Origin: Tritrichomonas musculus
Lineage: Eukaryota > Parabasalia > Tritrichomonadida > Tritrichomonadidae
Reading direction: 5' to 3'
Assembly (NCBI GenBank): GCA_039105265.1
Contig: JAPFFF010000021.1
Coordinates: 1,240,001-1,304,000, forward strand
Length of the DNA: 64,000 nucleotides
Under the pieces are notes generated by a model, which made no database searches, was not told the origin of the DNA, and saw only the letters and a list, made by a program, of their open reading frames with translations. This document shows, piece after piece, positions 46,407 to 57,300 of this stretch. Within the stretch, counting starts at the first letter, position 1; each line of letters begins with the position of its first letter. The position numbers and the translations under genes are program-made.

Positions 46407-46872
46407 AAACTGCCACGGGCGATTACGATTTCCCAAATATCTTGTTCAAAAAGATGAATCAAATGAGGCGCAAATGCTTATATTACCAATTAATCAATTA
46501 AAACACCAGATTGCGTGCATCATTAAATCACTTTCTTAGATTATTTGGTCCAAGATACATTTTAATACCAAAAAAACAAAGAGAGCTTAATAAAATAAAT
46601 TATTTAAAAAAATAATGTCATTATACTCTTTTTTGCTTTCACTTCTTTAGAAAGTATAAAATTTTATTCTATGAAAAGAATTTTGAAAATTTTGATCGTT
46701 TTTCTCTCAAAAAAATGGACCAACTTTTTACTCATCTTGGTCCAAAAAGGATCAACTAAAGTATAGTTAGTCTTTTCTGAAGATCCTTCAAAAAGTGGAA
46801 ATCATTCAGAAAAAATAATCTAAATAAAAAAATTGAAAAAACAAATCTTTTTATATTTTACATAATTTTTAC

Positions 46873-46955
46873 CGAAACTACATACCGCCTAGCGTCGAGC
46901 GAGACTGAGCGAAGCGAAGCTGAGTCGAGACCCCGTGGCTGGTAGTAAGAATCGG
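46873..46955. other. CpG-rich island with imperfect inverted ends
   Basis: About 80 bases with around ten CpG dinucleotides in otherwise very AT-rich DNA. The core has GAGCGAGACTGAGCGAAGC-like near-repeats. The outer parts ACTACATACCGCC and GGCTGGTAGT can pair imperfectly. The word GCCTAGCGT (46887-46895) recurs at 35834-35842. It could be a transposon end, a structured RNA or a foreign fragment; it is not a recognisable tRNA. Confidence 0.5.
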
Positions 46956-47267
46956 CCATGAAGTTTAACGTCTTTTTTTGGTTTTTTGACATATTATTTT
47001 ATGGAATTTTTGAGTTGAATAAGTTGATAAGAATCTTAGATTGTATAAATATCTTTTTTTAAAAAAAAATATTAACTAAATTTTATTTCCTTTTAAATTC
47101 TTAATAATAGATTAAACATATTCTTTCATGTTTATTCTAGATAATTTCTTTTTTTAATAGCGATATTTAATTTTTTATATTTCTTTGAATAACTTTTTAT
47201 ATAATTTTTATTTTTTATTTGTGATGGTTATTCAATCAATATTTTAAGTAAACAGATTTTTAAAAAC

Positions 47268-47621
47268 ATGACTAATATAGTTGATTCAATCACCGCTGAA
47301 CTGAATCCACCTGAAGAACCAGAAAATTTAGAAAACCTCATCCCAGATCAAACAACTGAAACTTTTTGGGAAAAATTCAAGAGAAAATTTGGCGCAATCC
47401 CAAAAACTGTTGGTGCATGTGTAGTTATGCTTATTCTTGGTATTGTCTTCCTCATTATCCCATCAATCACAAGCTCTTTGAGCAAATCAGGAGTAATTGG
47501 AATGTACGTTGTTGGTTCATTATTACTGATTCCTAGTGTATATGTTGCATATATTTTATTCCATGTCTTTAATGATACACCTGGATTCCATATAGATGGT
47601 CTCCCATTATGGGACGAATGA
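47268..47621 (+). CDS. TMEM230/TMEM134-family membrane protein
   Basis: A 117-residue two-pass membrane protein of the TMEM230/134 (DUF872) family, linked in animals to secretory and endosomal vesicle traffic. The cytosolic N-terminus is acidic. Transmembrane segments lie at about 47-67 (TVGACVVMLILGIVFLI) and 76-98 (VIGMYVVGSLLLIPSVYVAY). The family signature follows the second helix: LLxIPSVY then GFHIDGLPLWDE, matching the GYxYDDIPxFDD end of TMEM230. Length and topology are normal. It stands alone at the right end of the gene-poor region. Confidence 0.82.
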   Translation: MTNIVDSITAELNPPEEPENLENLIPDQTTETFWEKFKRKFGAIPKTVGACVVMLILGIVFLIIPSITSSLSKSGVIGMYVVGSLLLIPSVYVAYILFHVFNDTPGFHIDGLPLWDE

Positions 47622-47816
47622 AATCAAAAAATATTAATTGTTATTATTAAACTCAACTTTCATTTTTATTAATTTCTACCTTGTTTATTGATATTACACT
47701 GTATATATTCTATAATTTTAAAAAATATAACTTTGCAATATAGAAGAAAAACAATGAGATGTATAATTGATTTAATATTTTTTATACAAAGAAAACAAAT
47801 TTAAACTATTTCAATA

Positions 47817-49808
47817 TTAATCGCAAAGAGTACCGGACAAATTATTGGCCATCTTTTGTAATCTTTGAGATAAATCTGATTCATCACATTTTTGAAAAGT
47901 CGCGACATCTCTTGCGTAAGGATTTAATCTCTGATTATCAATTGAAACAGATTTTATATGTGAATGTAATAGTTCATTCTCAGATGCTTCAAATGACAGT
48001 TTTCTTTCAAGAAGAAGTAATTCTCTACTCTTTTCATTTAAGGCGCTATAAACAAGTTCTAACTCATCTTGCAGTTTTTCATTAGTAGCTTGAATTTCAG
48101 CTAAATCGGAATTTGTTTTTTCAATTTGTGTCATGTTATTTTCATTTCCTTGCTGAGCTGAAATTAGCATTGCTGATAATTCTTGAATCTTATTATCTTT
48201 CGCTTTAACTTCTTCTAGAATGGCTTTCATATATTTTTTAATTTGAGTATATTTATTGTAAATTGCATCAAAATCTTCTCTATTTACTTTAGATTCAATG
48301 GTTTGGCTTTGTTCATTGATGGTTGTATTCATTGTTTTGATCTTTTCTTCTTGTTGTTGAATTAAATTATCTTTGCCATCATTTTGTGTCCTAAGATCAG
48401 CTAGTTCTTGATTTAATTTTGCATTTGTTTCTTTTTCATCATTTATATCCTTGATATATTTCTGTATTGCTTCAATGATTTCATCCTTCTTTTCAGGACC
48501 ATCATTTTTGCCAAGCCACCACCAGTTTCGGCAATCATTTGCATATTCTTTTTTGGTTCCACACAATTGCTTCCATCTATTTAACATCAATGAAGCATGA
48601 ATCAATGATTTCAAAGTTGGCTCTTCTATTTGATTATTTATAGTAAAAGTGATTTTTTGAAATCGATTTATCATCATTTTGTTAACTTTTGAAATTGTTC
48701 TGCCAATAACATCACGCCTATTAAGATGATTGATCGAACAATTAAGTCTTTCAAGATCTTTTTCCAATGTTTCGATTCTACTGGTCAATTCATTTTTAAG
48801 CTGATTTGTTTCTTCATTTAATTCATTTATTTTGGATATTTTTTCTTCTTTTTCTAGCATTTCTTTTTGGAGAGTTTCTTGTGATTCTGTTAAAATAGCT
48901 TGCGAAGTTTTTATTGCTTTTTTCAACATTTTGCCTTCATGCCTCTTCTTTTTTATGTGTTCAAATAGTTCATCAATATCGGAAACTTTGCAATATTTAA
49001 TTATTTTTGCGCATTTTTGTTCAAGGGAATTCATCTCATTAGTTTTATTAGTAATTTGTTCCTCAAAACTTTCATTCTCTTTTTGTAAATCTGAAATCGT
49101 TTGATTCAAAGAATTAATTGAATTTTCTTTATCATTTATTTGCTTGTTCAAAGTTTTAATTGTTCGTATTTGCTGTTTACTCTTTTTTTCCAAATTTTCT
49201 ACTTGGTTTTGAAATTCAACTGATTCTTCACTAATTCTTTCGAACTCGGCTTGTTGCTGCGCAAATGCATTTGAATTAACTGAATTTTCTGTTTTTAAAT
49301 CATTAATTTGAATTTGCATCTCATTGGTTAATTCATCTTTTTGACTGATTATTCTTTTTAACTTTTCAATCTTCTCTGAACTTTTTAAATTTGTCTGTTC
49401 AATGATCTCTTGCAATTTAAGGCATTCAGACTGAAGTTCGTTTAATTGATTTGTTTTTTTAATTTTTGAAGCTTTTAATTTTTCATTTATAGACATCATA
49501 TTTTCTTCGTTTTCAATATGTTTTTGAATCTCAATTTTCAATTGCTCTATTTCTTTTATATAAGTTTCTTTTTCAGATTGAAACTGAGATTGATTTATTG
49601 AAATTTGCTGTTTGAGAGAGTCGTTCTCTTTTTTTAAAATCACAATTTCTTGGTTGGTTTTTAACAAATCACCTATTTTAGTTTGCATTTCATCGATCAA
49701 TGTATCTTTATCAGCAGAACTGCTCATATTGGAAAGCGATTGAATGTTTGTTGATGATTTTGTAACTCCTGAATTTGGGCCTAAAGAAGATTGGAATGTT
49801 TGTTTCAT
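47817..49808 (-). CDS. Long coiled-coil protein, function unknown
   Basis: A 663-residue protein almost entirely coiled coil (heptad-rich Glu/Lys/Leu/Asn sequence from about residue 30 to 640). It is interrupted near residues 390-435 by a tryptophan-bearing segment, LMLNRWKQLCG...NWWWLGKNDG, which looks like a small conserved docking region. Such proteins in trichomonads are often labelled viral A-type inclusion or golgin-like, names that carry little information. A Golgi tether or cytoskeletal linker role is possible but unproven. No GRIP or other terminal targeting domain is evident. Confidence 0.75.
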   Translation of the reverse strand: MKQTFQSSLGPNSGVTKSSTNIQSLSNMSSSADKDTLIDEMQTKIGDLLKTNQEIVILKKENDSLKQQISINQSQFQSEKETYIKEIEQLKIEIQKHIENEENMMSINEKLKASKIKKTNQLNELQSECLKLQEIIEQTNLKSSEKIEKLKRIISQKDELTNEMQIQINDLKTENSVNSNAFAQQQAEFERISEESVEFQNQVENLEKKSKQQIRTIKTLNKQINDKENSINSLNQTISDLQKENESFEEQITNKTNEMNSLEQKCAKIIKYCKVSDIDELFEHIKKKRHEGKMLKKAIKTSQAILTESQETLQKEMLEKEEKISKINELNEETNQLKNELTSRIETLEKDLERLNCSINHLNRRDVIGRTISKVNKMMINRFQKITFTINNQIEEPTLKSLIHASLMLNRWKQLCGTKKEYANDCRNWWWLGKNDGPEKKDEIIEAIQKYIKDINDEKETNAKLNQELADLRTQNDGKDNLIQQQEEKIKTMNTTINEQSQTIESKVNREDFDAIYNKYTQIKKYMKAILEEVKAKDNKIQELSAMLISAQQGNENNMTQIEKTNSDLAEIQATNEKLQDELELVYSALNEKSRELLLLERKLSFEASENELLHSHIKSVSIDNQRLNPYARDVATFQKCDESDLSQRLQKMANNLSGTLCD

Positions 49809-50377
49809 TTTTTATCCATTTAACGTACGGTATTTTTTCAGAAAAAATTGAATATATTTTTCAATTTACACAATGAAAATATTGAATTGCAAAATTTTTA
49901 TTATCAGAAAATAATCTAAACGTTCTTCCATTTTCATCTTATCTATTTTCATGATTAAAAGGCTTTTAATAAATTAACTAATATAAATGTAAAGGATTAA
50001 CAAATTTGTATAATTTAAATAAGCTAATATTAAATTTTTTTTAAAGCCATTTTCAAAATTTATCCTAAAGAGAAATCATTATTCATACAATGATTTGCTT
50101 AATTATATATACCTAATCATTCATATTAAAATTTTTATTCAAAATTGCATATGATTATCATTAACATCAGTGAAAAAAAATTATGAAATGTTTACCAATA
50201 GCAGTTCAATATTATATAAGAATAAAAAGGAACCACTGCCTCTTTTTGCAATTAAACTTAGTAAAATATTAAAACATTTATCTTTATTATATATATTTTA
50301 AATAATAATAATATTATTATCAAAATGATGAAATCTAAACTTGACCGCAAAAACAAATAAATATAGTTATTAACAAT
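49809..50377. other. Intergenic spacer
   Basis: About 570 AT-rich bases between two minus-strand genes: 3' side of the DH-PH-Kelch gene and 5' side of the coiled-coil gene. No ORF, RNA gene or strong repeat was noticed. Confidence 0.6.
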
Positions 50378-53359
50378 TTATATGCTATCATCATCAGAAT
50401 CAAGCTTGGGTGGTAGCGTTAATTTCCATGATTCATTTTGTACAGCATTTGTTTGATTTTGAGGCAAAATTAGGTCATCTCTTTTCTTTTCTGGCGAGTT
50501 TTGCATTGTCGAAATAACTTTTTCTTCATCTTTAGGATAGGTAGAAAGGCCCTTCTTGTTTGTTCCTGATATAATTGGTAATAAACTATCAAATAATATA
50601 AATGGCTTTGAGTATGAACAAGGTACTTGTTTAGGTGTAATTTTACTAAAGTCAAGGGGTAAATCTAATTCGATACTATTTAATGAATCAAAAGTTTTAA
50701 CAATATTGTTATCATTATCATTAATATTGTTGATCGTTTCCTTATTATCATTTACATCAATGCTTTGAAGGAATGGGGTTTTGTTCTGTTTTTCTTGTAA
50801 TTCATTACAAAGTTCTTTAGCAAGATATTTAGGCTGACTTTTCTTGATATTATTTGGCTTTCTTAATTTCAATTGTTTATTTGGTTTTCCTTTCACTTGA
50901 ATCCGAGCTGTACTGAGGACAGCCTTTGGGAGTGGAACTCTGAAGATACCTTTTGAATTATTATCAGGAGTTTTATCATAACCACCAATAATAATGAGTT
51001 TCTGATCGTATAATCCAATTGAAAAGTTTGACAAATTTGGCCTATCATTTCCTCCAGAAGTGAAGTTCACTATTGTTCCCTCAATTTTTTCTTCTTCATT
51101 AATTTCAAATCTGATTCCAAAAGGAGAAAGATATTCATTTGCATCAGCTGATTGACCTCCAATAACAATCATCCAGTTCTCATACATGATAGCTTTATGT
51201 GAATGGCGAGGAACGATCAAATCTCCCTTTAAAACTGGAGTCAGCCATTTTTTAGTTCCTATATCAAATATATGAACATCATCTAATACTCTCCTATCAA
51301 GAATTCCTCCGTAAATAATCATATATCGTCCATTCATTGTTACTGCAGAATGGAATGCACGAGGACATGGCGAATGTGATAAATTAACCTGCTTCCACAT
51401 AAAGTAAATATTGTTAGACAAACAAGTGCATATTTGAAGATCGCCAAGAAACTTTTTGTTACGATCAATTCCTCCAAATAAGCAAAGCTGAGACTCATTA
51501 GCAGAAACCAAGGTATGACCATATCGTGGACATGGCATATTTGTGGCATTTCTCTTTTGCATTGAAGTATCAGCTGAATTTGTGTCAAGCGAAATGAAAT
51601 CTCCAAGAATTGTATGTGAATCACTTCCAATTCCACCAAAAATGAAGATAATACCATTAATCTCTGAAATTGAATGAAATTTACGCCCTGGAAGTGGATT
51701 ATATATAGTCTTAAAGAGATTGTTTTTAATATCATATACTGATACATGATTAGCAAATTTTTGACCGTTATAACCACCAATTACATACATATAATTGTTA
51801 ACAATAGCACCACAAGAACAAGCAGTAAGTGAAAAAGAGAATGTTGAATCAACGCATTCCCAAAGAAAGATCTTATCAAGAACATTTGCTTTAGAATAAT
51901 ATAGTGTTTTCTGATCAGAAATTTGTTGGATTGCAAAGTTAAAGTTATTACTATCTAAAAAAGTAAATTTAATAAACTCGTGATCATTTTTGCATATGTA
52001 AATCGTTTTCCCTTCTGTTAAAAAGAGAAACTTATTACAATGTTCAATAAATCTACCTTTTTCACCTTTTCTGTCAACTTTTGTTAAAAATATTAAATCA
52101 TTAAAAATGTATAAATAACCTTGATTTGATAATCCATGATCAAATTTGCCTTTGAATGCACTAAGAAGGCTTCGTGAAGGTGATAAAATATCAAATTGAT
52201 TGCGATTTATAATTCGATCTTGAATCTCAACTATTTCATTTAACAATGTTGGCTTAACAACAAGAAATCCTTTAACTTTTGTAATGTAATTTTTACATAC
52301 TGATAAAGCTTCTTCAATGTATGCATTATCAATGTAATAAGACGGTGTTAGAGGTTTGATTTTGAGTAAAAAGTCATAAAAATCATTTAAACGAGAAATT
52401 GGAAGGAAAAAAAGATGGAAAAACGGTTCACGCGTTTTATCATTTGACATCTTTAAGATATTTTCAATTTTTTGTCCAAAGTCAAAATACTTGCATTTAT
52501 TTTTAAAAAAGCAATCAAAAGCAGAATAATTTCGAAACAAGTATTCTGATTGTTCAAAGAAAATATTGAAATCACAAAAAATATCGATTATATTTTCATT
52601 TTCAGCTACCATTTTTTGTTGATATTCAACTAAAAACATATTATGTGCCGTTACTGTTGAGTTATAGGAAGAAAAAAAATAATTAGCATCTTCCTTATCA
52701 ATTAATTGCTCTTTAATCATTGCTGGCTGCCAAAAGAAAACGAGCTGTGAAATTGATGTAATAAATTGAAACTCAGCTTCAAAAAACTTTTTTATAAGGG
52801 AAGTTCTTTCTACAATCTGCTTTAAGAATGATGAATTTTCTAAAAGTTTTATGTGGCATGTTAAATAATTATATCTCAAAAGATCAACTAGTTCGATAAT
52901 TGAACATTCAGTTAATTTTTGATTGTTATTAACATAAAATTCTAAAGATTTGTATTGAAAAGTCAAATGACGCTTAAAGAGATTAAACAGCGAATCTGAA
53001 TCATCGATCTCATTAAAATTAAAACTAACTGGAAAAGCAACAAGAGGTGTTGAATAATTGAACCTTAAATATATAAAAATTGATATTTCTTCATATTTTT
53101 TTGTTGCATCTTTAATTAAAATATAATATTTTGGTTTTGCATGAGGCCTAAGTGGAGCATTTTGAATCAAATCTGGGTAATCTTCTATAATATTTTGATC
53201 TGGTTTTAGTAAAAGTTGATAACTAGGTGTAACAATAAATAATACGCAATTTTGGAGGTTTAACGAATCAAGAAGATATGATGTTGTAATATTTTTTGAT
53301 TCTATTTTTTTAAATATATTTTCTAAGGATTGGTTACAGATGACGATAAACTCAGACAT
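50378..53359 (-). CDS. RhoGEF (DH-PH) with Kelch beta-propeller
   Basis: A 993-residue multidomain signalling protein. An N-terminal ubiquitin-like/RBD-like region comes first. A DH (Dbl homology) domain, which would load GTP on Rho/Rac GTPases, lies at about 187-370 (RTSLIKKFFEAEFQFITSISQL; HLFFLPISRLNDFYDFL; the block VKPTLLNEIVEIQDRI ends it). A PH domain lies at about 400-485 (GYLYIFNDLIFLTK). Six or so Kelch repeats cover about 510-815 (AIVNNYMYVIGGYNG; FIFGGIGSD; LCLFGGIDRN; MIIYGGILD; MIVIGGQSA; LIIIGGYDK). The tail is Asn/Lys-rich. RhoGEF-Kelch combinations occur in amoebae and trichomonads and probably link actin control to the propeller. DH sequence is divergent, so catalytic activity is inferred. 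Confidence 0.85.
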   Translation of the reverse strand: MSEFIVICNQSLENIFKKIESKNITTSYLLDSLNLQNCVLFIVTPSYQLLLKPDQNIIEDYPDLIQNAPLRPHAKPKYYILIKDATKKYEEISIFIYLRFNYSTPLVAFPVSFNFNEIDDSDSLFNLFKRHLTFQYKSLEFYVNNNQKLTECSIIELVDLLRYNYLTCHIKLLENSSFLKQIVERTSLIKKFFEAEFQFITSISQLVFFWQPAMIKEQLIDKEDANYFFSSYNSTVTAHNMFLVEYQQKMVAENENIIDIFCDFNIFFEQSEYLFRNYSAFDCFFKNKCKYFDFGQKIENILKMSNDKTREPFFHLFFLPISRLNDFYDFLLKIKPLTPSYYIDNAYIEEALSVCKNYITKVKGFLVVKPTLLNEIVEIQDRIINRNQFDILSPSRSLLSAFKGKFDHGLSNQGYLYIFNDLIFLTKVDRKGEKGRFIEHCNKFLFLTEGKTIYICKNDHEFIKFTFLDSNNFNFAIQQISDQKTLYYSKANVLDKIFLWECVDSTFSFSLTACSCGAIVNNYMYVIGGYNGQKFANHVSVYDIKNNLFKTIYNPLPGRKFHSISEINGIIFIFGGIGSDSHTILGDFISLDTNSADTSMQKRNATNMPCPRYGHTLVSANESQLCLFGGIDRNKKFLGDLQICTCLSNNIYFMWKQVNLSHSPCPRAFHSAVTMNGRYMIIYGGILDRRVLDDVHIFDIGTKKWLTPVLKGDLIVPRHSHKAIMYENWMIVIGGQSADANEYLSPFGIRFEINEEEKIEGTIVNFTSGGNDRPNLSNFSIGLYDQKLIIIGGYDKTPDNNSKGIFRVPLPKAVLSTARIQVKGKPNKQLKLRKPNNIKKSQPKYLAKELCNELQEKQNKTPFLQSIDVNDNKETINNINDNDNNIVKTFDSLNSIELDLPLDFSKITPKQVPCSYSKPFILFDSLLPIISGTNKKGLSTYPKDEEKVISTMQNSPEKKRDDLILPQNQTNAVQNESWKLTLPPKLDSDDDSI

Positions 53360-53438
53360 AAACTAAACGAAATAAATATTTTATTTTAACCTTTTTATAA
53401 GAGCCATTGAAAAAAAAATTTACGATTTCAGAAAAGTA

Positions 53439-54180
53439 TAGTGTTCCTAAAAAATATTGATAAGAAATGAATTCAATAGTTAATTGTCGTTAACAAAAGT
53501 TATTTTATTTTTAAAATTTTTAATTTAAAAAGTTAAATTTCTTATCAATATTTTTTCGGCAATTGAAAAAGTTGATTTTTTATTAAAAATTAAAATTAAA
53601 ATCTTACTTGATTGCCTTGCACTTCGAGGCATTGTTTCAATTTCTTTGGAAAAGAATCAATCAAAGAATTGTTTGTTGCTAAAATTAGATTATTCCATAT
53701 AAAGAATAAAAATTGTGTTCAGGAAACATTTGCCATTTCAGCTCCAGGGATTTCAAGAAACATTATTGCTTTAACGCATATGAAATACTTGATTTCATTT
53801 GTTAATATTTGTGGTCGGCAGGGTTGTGTTTTTTCTGGTCTCCCTTCATCAATCTATTTAGCTACTGCTTTGACGCAATTTAACGAAATACTTAATGCAT
53901 CAGCTGTTTTGCTTTTATTAAAATTGTGCGATTGCAGAACCACTTGCGATTAAATTATAGCGTTCGTTTGTATTTTTTGGTAAAGAAAACATATAAATAA
54001 AAGGTCAAAAGATTGACCAACAATTGATTCATAAATTCATGAATAGGTCATTAAATTTGAATGAATTTGAAAGAAATTTTAAAATTCTCTCAAATTATTT
54101 TTAAATAAATTTTCTCAATTTTTTCAATGAAAAATGAAAATTTCTCTCAAATTTCTTATCAATATTTTTTAGGACCACTA
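53439..54180 (-). mobile_element. Tc1-like DNA transposon fossil with 30-bp terminal inverted repeats
   Basis: Terminal inverted repeats at 53439-53468 and 54151-54180 match at 29 of 30 bases, begin TAGTGGTCC or TAGTGTTCC, and are flanked by TA as expected for Tc1/mariner target sites. Between them, the minus strand holds a degraded transposase start at about 53620-53985, with NERYNLIASGSAIA and GRPEKTQPCRPQIL resembling the Tc1 helix-turn-helix and GRPR hook; frame changes and stop codons interrupt it and no DDE core is seen. A further partial copy of the terminal repeat (22 bases, 53535-53556) lies inside the left end in the orientation of the right repeat. At 742 bases the copy is a deleted, inactive derivative. 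Confidence 0.82.
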
Positions 54181-54302
54181 TAAATGAACCTTTCAAAATT
54201 TTGAATGTTTGCTTCAAAAATTCTAAAAAATATTAAATTCAATAAATACAAATTTATGGTGTACAAAAAAACATTTAAAAAACAAAAATAACAAATTTTG
54301 AA

Positions 54303-57300
54303 TCAGTGAAATATATTACCACGTGAATCGAGAATTGTATATGCGTGAGAACTTTTGCCCGTTGTTTTCTCTTTCATATAATTATCCATAATATTTTGTT
54401 GTTGAACTTTAGGCCTCATCGCTGACTTTGTAGTTTGCCTTGCCTTGTTTAAGCTGCTCTTGAGCATTTCTACATCAACATTTGTGCTTTCTAATCTTTT
54501 CTTTAAAATTCTATTTTCTTTTTGTAATCTGTTAATATCATTCAATAACATTGAGTTTTCTGCAGACTTGGTTGTATAATGCTTTGTAGTGATTTCTTTT
54601 TGCTGCTGAACTTGCCTTTGCAACAACATTACTGATTGCTGAAGATGCTTCCTTTGCCTTGTATGTTCGTCTATAGTTTCATTGGCATCTTTCAAAGTTT
54701 CTTCTAAATTATGAGTAGCTACGTATTTATCGTGTAGTTCTTTTAATTTGTCAGCTTTCATTGAAATGTCCTCTCTAGACACACCTTCAGTTAAATCTAT
54801 TGTAAACATTTGAATTATCCTTCTTTTCTTCATTAATGAAGTTTTTTGACCTTCCAATTTCCTTTTCAAAACTTCAATTTGGTGTTGTTTATCTTGCATT
54901 GTTCTTCGATTGGCTTTAGCAAAACGCTTAATAGTTCTAATTTCTTCACTATTTCCTCCTAATTCAGTAGATAATCTTTGAATTTCATCATTTGATGGTT
55001 GTAATTCGTGACTCATTTCTTCTAATCTAAAATTCATAATATCTTTATTTTTCTCAAGTTCAATATTAGAATTTTGTAATTTTTCTAGGCGTTCTGCTTG
55101 TCGTAGTAGGGTTTCATCTCGATCGTTCAATTCAGATGTTCGACATTCTTGAGTGTGCTGAAGTGCTTTAATTTCTTTATCAAGGTCAGCTCTTTTATTT
55201 TTAGCGTTATTTAATTCATTTTTCAATCCATCCAAGTCAAGTTTTTGTTTATCGATTGTTTGCTTTAAATTTAAACGTTTTTGATCCAATTCATTTTGCA
55301 ACTTTTTGAGAGCAATGATTTTATTATGATATTCCAAGTTTATTTGCATTCTGTCTTTTTCGAATTCCATTTCCAAATCAATTAGCTCACGATCTTGATT
55401 TTCTTGACTTTCATTAATTCTATTTTTTGTTGATTCGAGATGTTGTGTTAATTGATCTTGTTCTTGGTCGATTTTCATACTAAATTCTTGAAGAGATGCC
55501 TTATATTGTTGTTTCAACAAATAAATACGTTCTTCATATGAACATTTCAAATCTTCGAGTTCTTTAGAAATCGTATCGCATTTTGCCTTTTCAAGAGCCA
55601 TTTTTTGCTCATACAAGTTTGTTAATGTCTTTGCTTCAGTCAAATGAGCAGATTCCATATTTTGATATATCAAAGCAGCCTTTACAGTAGAATCGTTCAT
55701 TGCCGCTTTTAATGCATCAATTTGCTGATTCAATTTTCTCTTCTTTTCTTCATGTTGAGCTGTTAATTCGGCCATATTTTTTTGATGTGTTTGAAGAGCG
55801 CTTATTGTTTCAGATTCGTAATTTACTTTTTGCTTCTGAATGTCTCTTTTGAGCTTCTCGATTGCATGTTGAAGCTCATCAAAGCGACTTTGGGAAACAA
55901 GAAAGAATTGTTGTTTAGGAATCTCGCATCTTAAAATTGGCATATTTGAATATGCATAATTTTGTGAAGAATTTAATACGTTAAAAATGCATAATGAAGA
56001 ATCTTCAGCTGAAGTAAAAAGAACGCGTCCATCTAGTGAGCTACACATACTTGTAATTCGTCCGCATTGAGCTCTAAAAATATCTCCAAAGACAAATGGA
56101 ATTGGTTCATTATTGTTCGTTTTTAGGGCTTCGTTTGATTCGCTAAATTCTAGCTGTGGAATGTTCTCAAATTGGCTCTGCTTTGAGGGAGGAATAATGA
56201 AAGGGAAGGAAACTACAATGATGCCTCCAAGAGTGTCACCGAGGATCAAAGTTGTTGGTGTAACAAATAAAACGGACGAAAAACCGATCATTTCTTCAGA
56301 AATTCTAGATTGATGCCTTCCATTGAATAAATGATGCAAAATTTCACTTTTTGAGCAGGCAATGACAGTTCCTCTGTCAGTTATAACCGAACATTCAAAA
56401 TCGTTTTTGGGAATATTGACTGACCATGTCTGTTCTTGAGTAACAGCGTTCCATTCGCATATTGAGCCATCAGAGCCACTACTGACGAGACGTTTGTCAT
56501 CAGGAGACCAGGATAGTGAGTGAATGAGACCTGTATGACCACGAAGGGTTGCAATAATTTCTTGAGTATATGGATTTATAAATGTGATAATATGAGATGC
56601 TGCTACTAAAAAGTGGCCACCATTGCTAAATTCAATGGAAAGACAATTGAAAAGCGGCCAGTTGGCTCGATTGACTAAAGAATCAACAGTGGCTGCAAGA
56701 AGATAAAGCTTGTCCGTGGAAGCAACAGCTACAAGATCTCCACTGGGATGAAATGACACATCCATCAAATTTTCACCAAACTCAGAATGAAGAACAGAAG
56801 ACTGCTTTGAGTAATCCCAAACAATAACAGTACGATCTTCAAGACCACATGAAACAAGCATAGGTTTATATGCACATGAACTGATTGAAGCAACAGGGCC
56901 TTTGTGTGAAATGATGTTTGGATTAATAATTGAATTTTCAGTATTACTTTCAAGTTCACGGATATTTACAATAATTAATTGTCGATGATCAACATTGCAG
57001 ATCATTTGATGACCACTTGGTGAAAATGATGTCCAAACAACTGGATGATTAATTCCATATGATATAGATTGACCTTGTTGAAATATTCGATTAAGATCTT
57101 TATGCCCTGGTATATGTTGAATTAAAATAATTTTGTTACTTTCTGTTGCAACAATAAACCCGTGAGAAAATGAGGAAATGTAAACTATCTGCGAATCTTC
57201 TGTAATCGTCATGGTATGTTTTAATTCCATATCAACAAAAAATAAAATATCACGTCCTGAGGTAGCAACGCATGTGTTTGGATCATTTAGTGAATAAACA

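Larger units (their letters stand above)
43577..47267. other. 3.7-kb gene-poor region with short repeats
   Basis: No convincing gene over 3.7 kb, the longest such stretch here. Open frames (44676-44891, 46143-46403, 46336-46539) look random or repeat-derived. Content includes a 61-base tandem duplication near 43.9 kb, a group of hairpins sharing TTTTGGTGA/TCACCAAAA between 43.7 and 44.55 kb, repeated TTGGTCCAAAA-like words from 46.2 to 46.75 kb with a 16-bp palindrome, and an unusual CpG-rich island at 46.87-46.96 kb. It may be eroded mobile DNA. Confidence 0.6.

Noticed and set aside
46143-46539. Two overlapping plus-strand open frames of 86 and 67 codons
   Set aside because: They run through the repeated TTGGTCC words and a palindrome; the proteins resemble nothing known and have no initiator.
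46873-46955. CpG-rich segment as a tRNA or 5S-type gene
   Set aside because: No B box (GGTTCGANTCC), no cloverleaf and no Pol III terminator directly after it.
53612-53953. 113-codon plus-strand open frame
   Set aside because: It is antisense to the Tc1-like transposase remnant, whose blocks make better sense on the minus strand.
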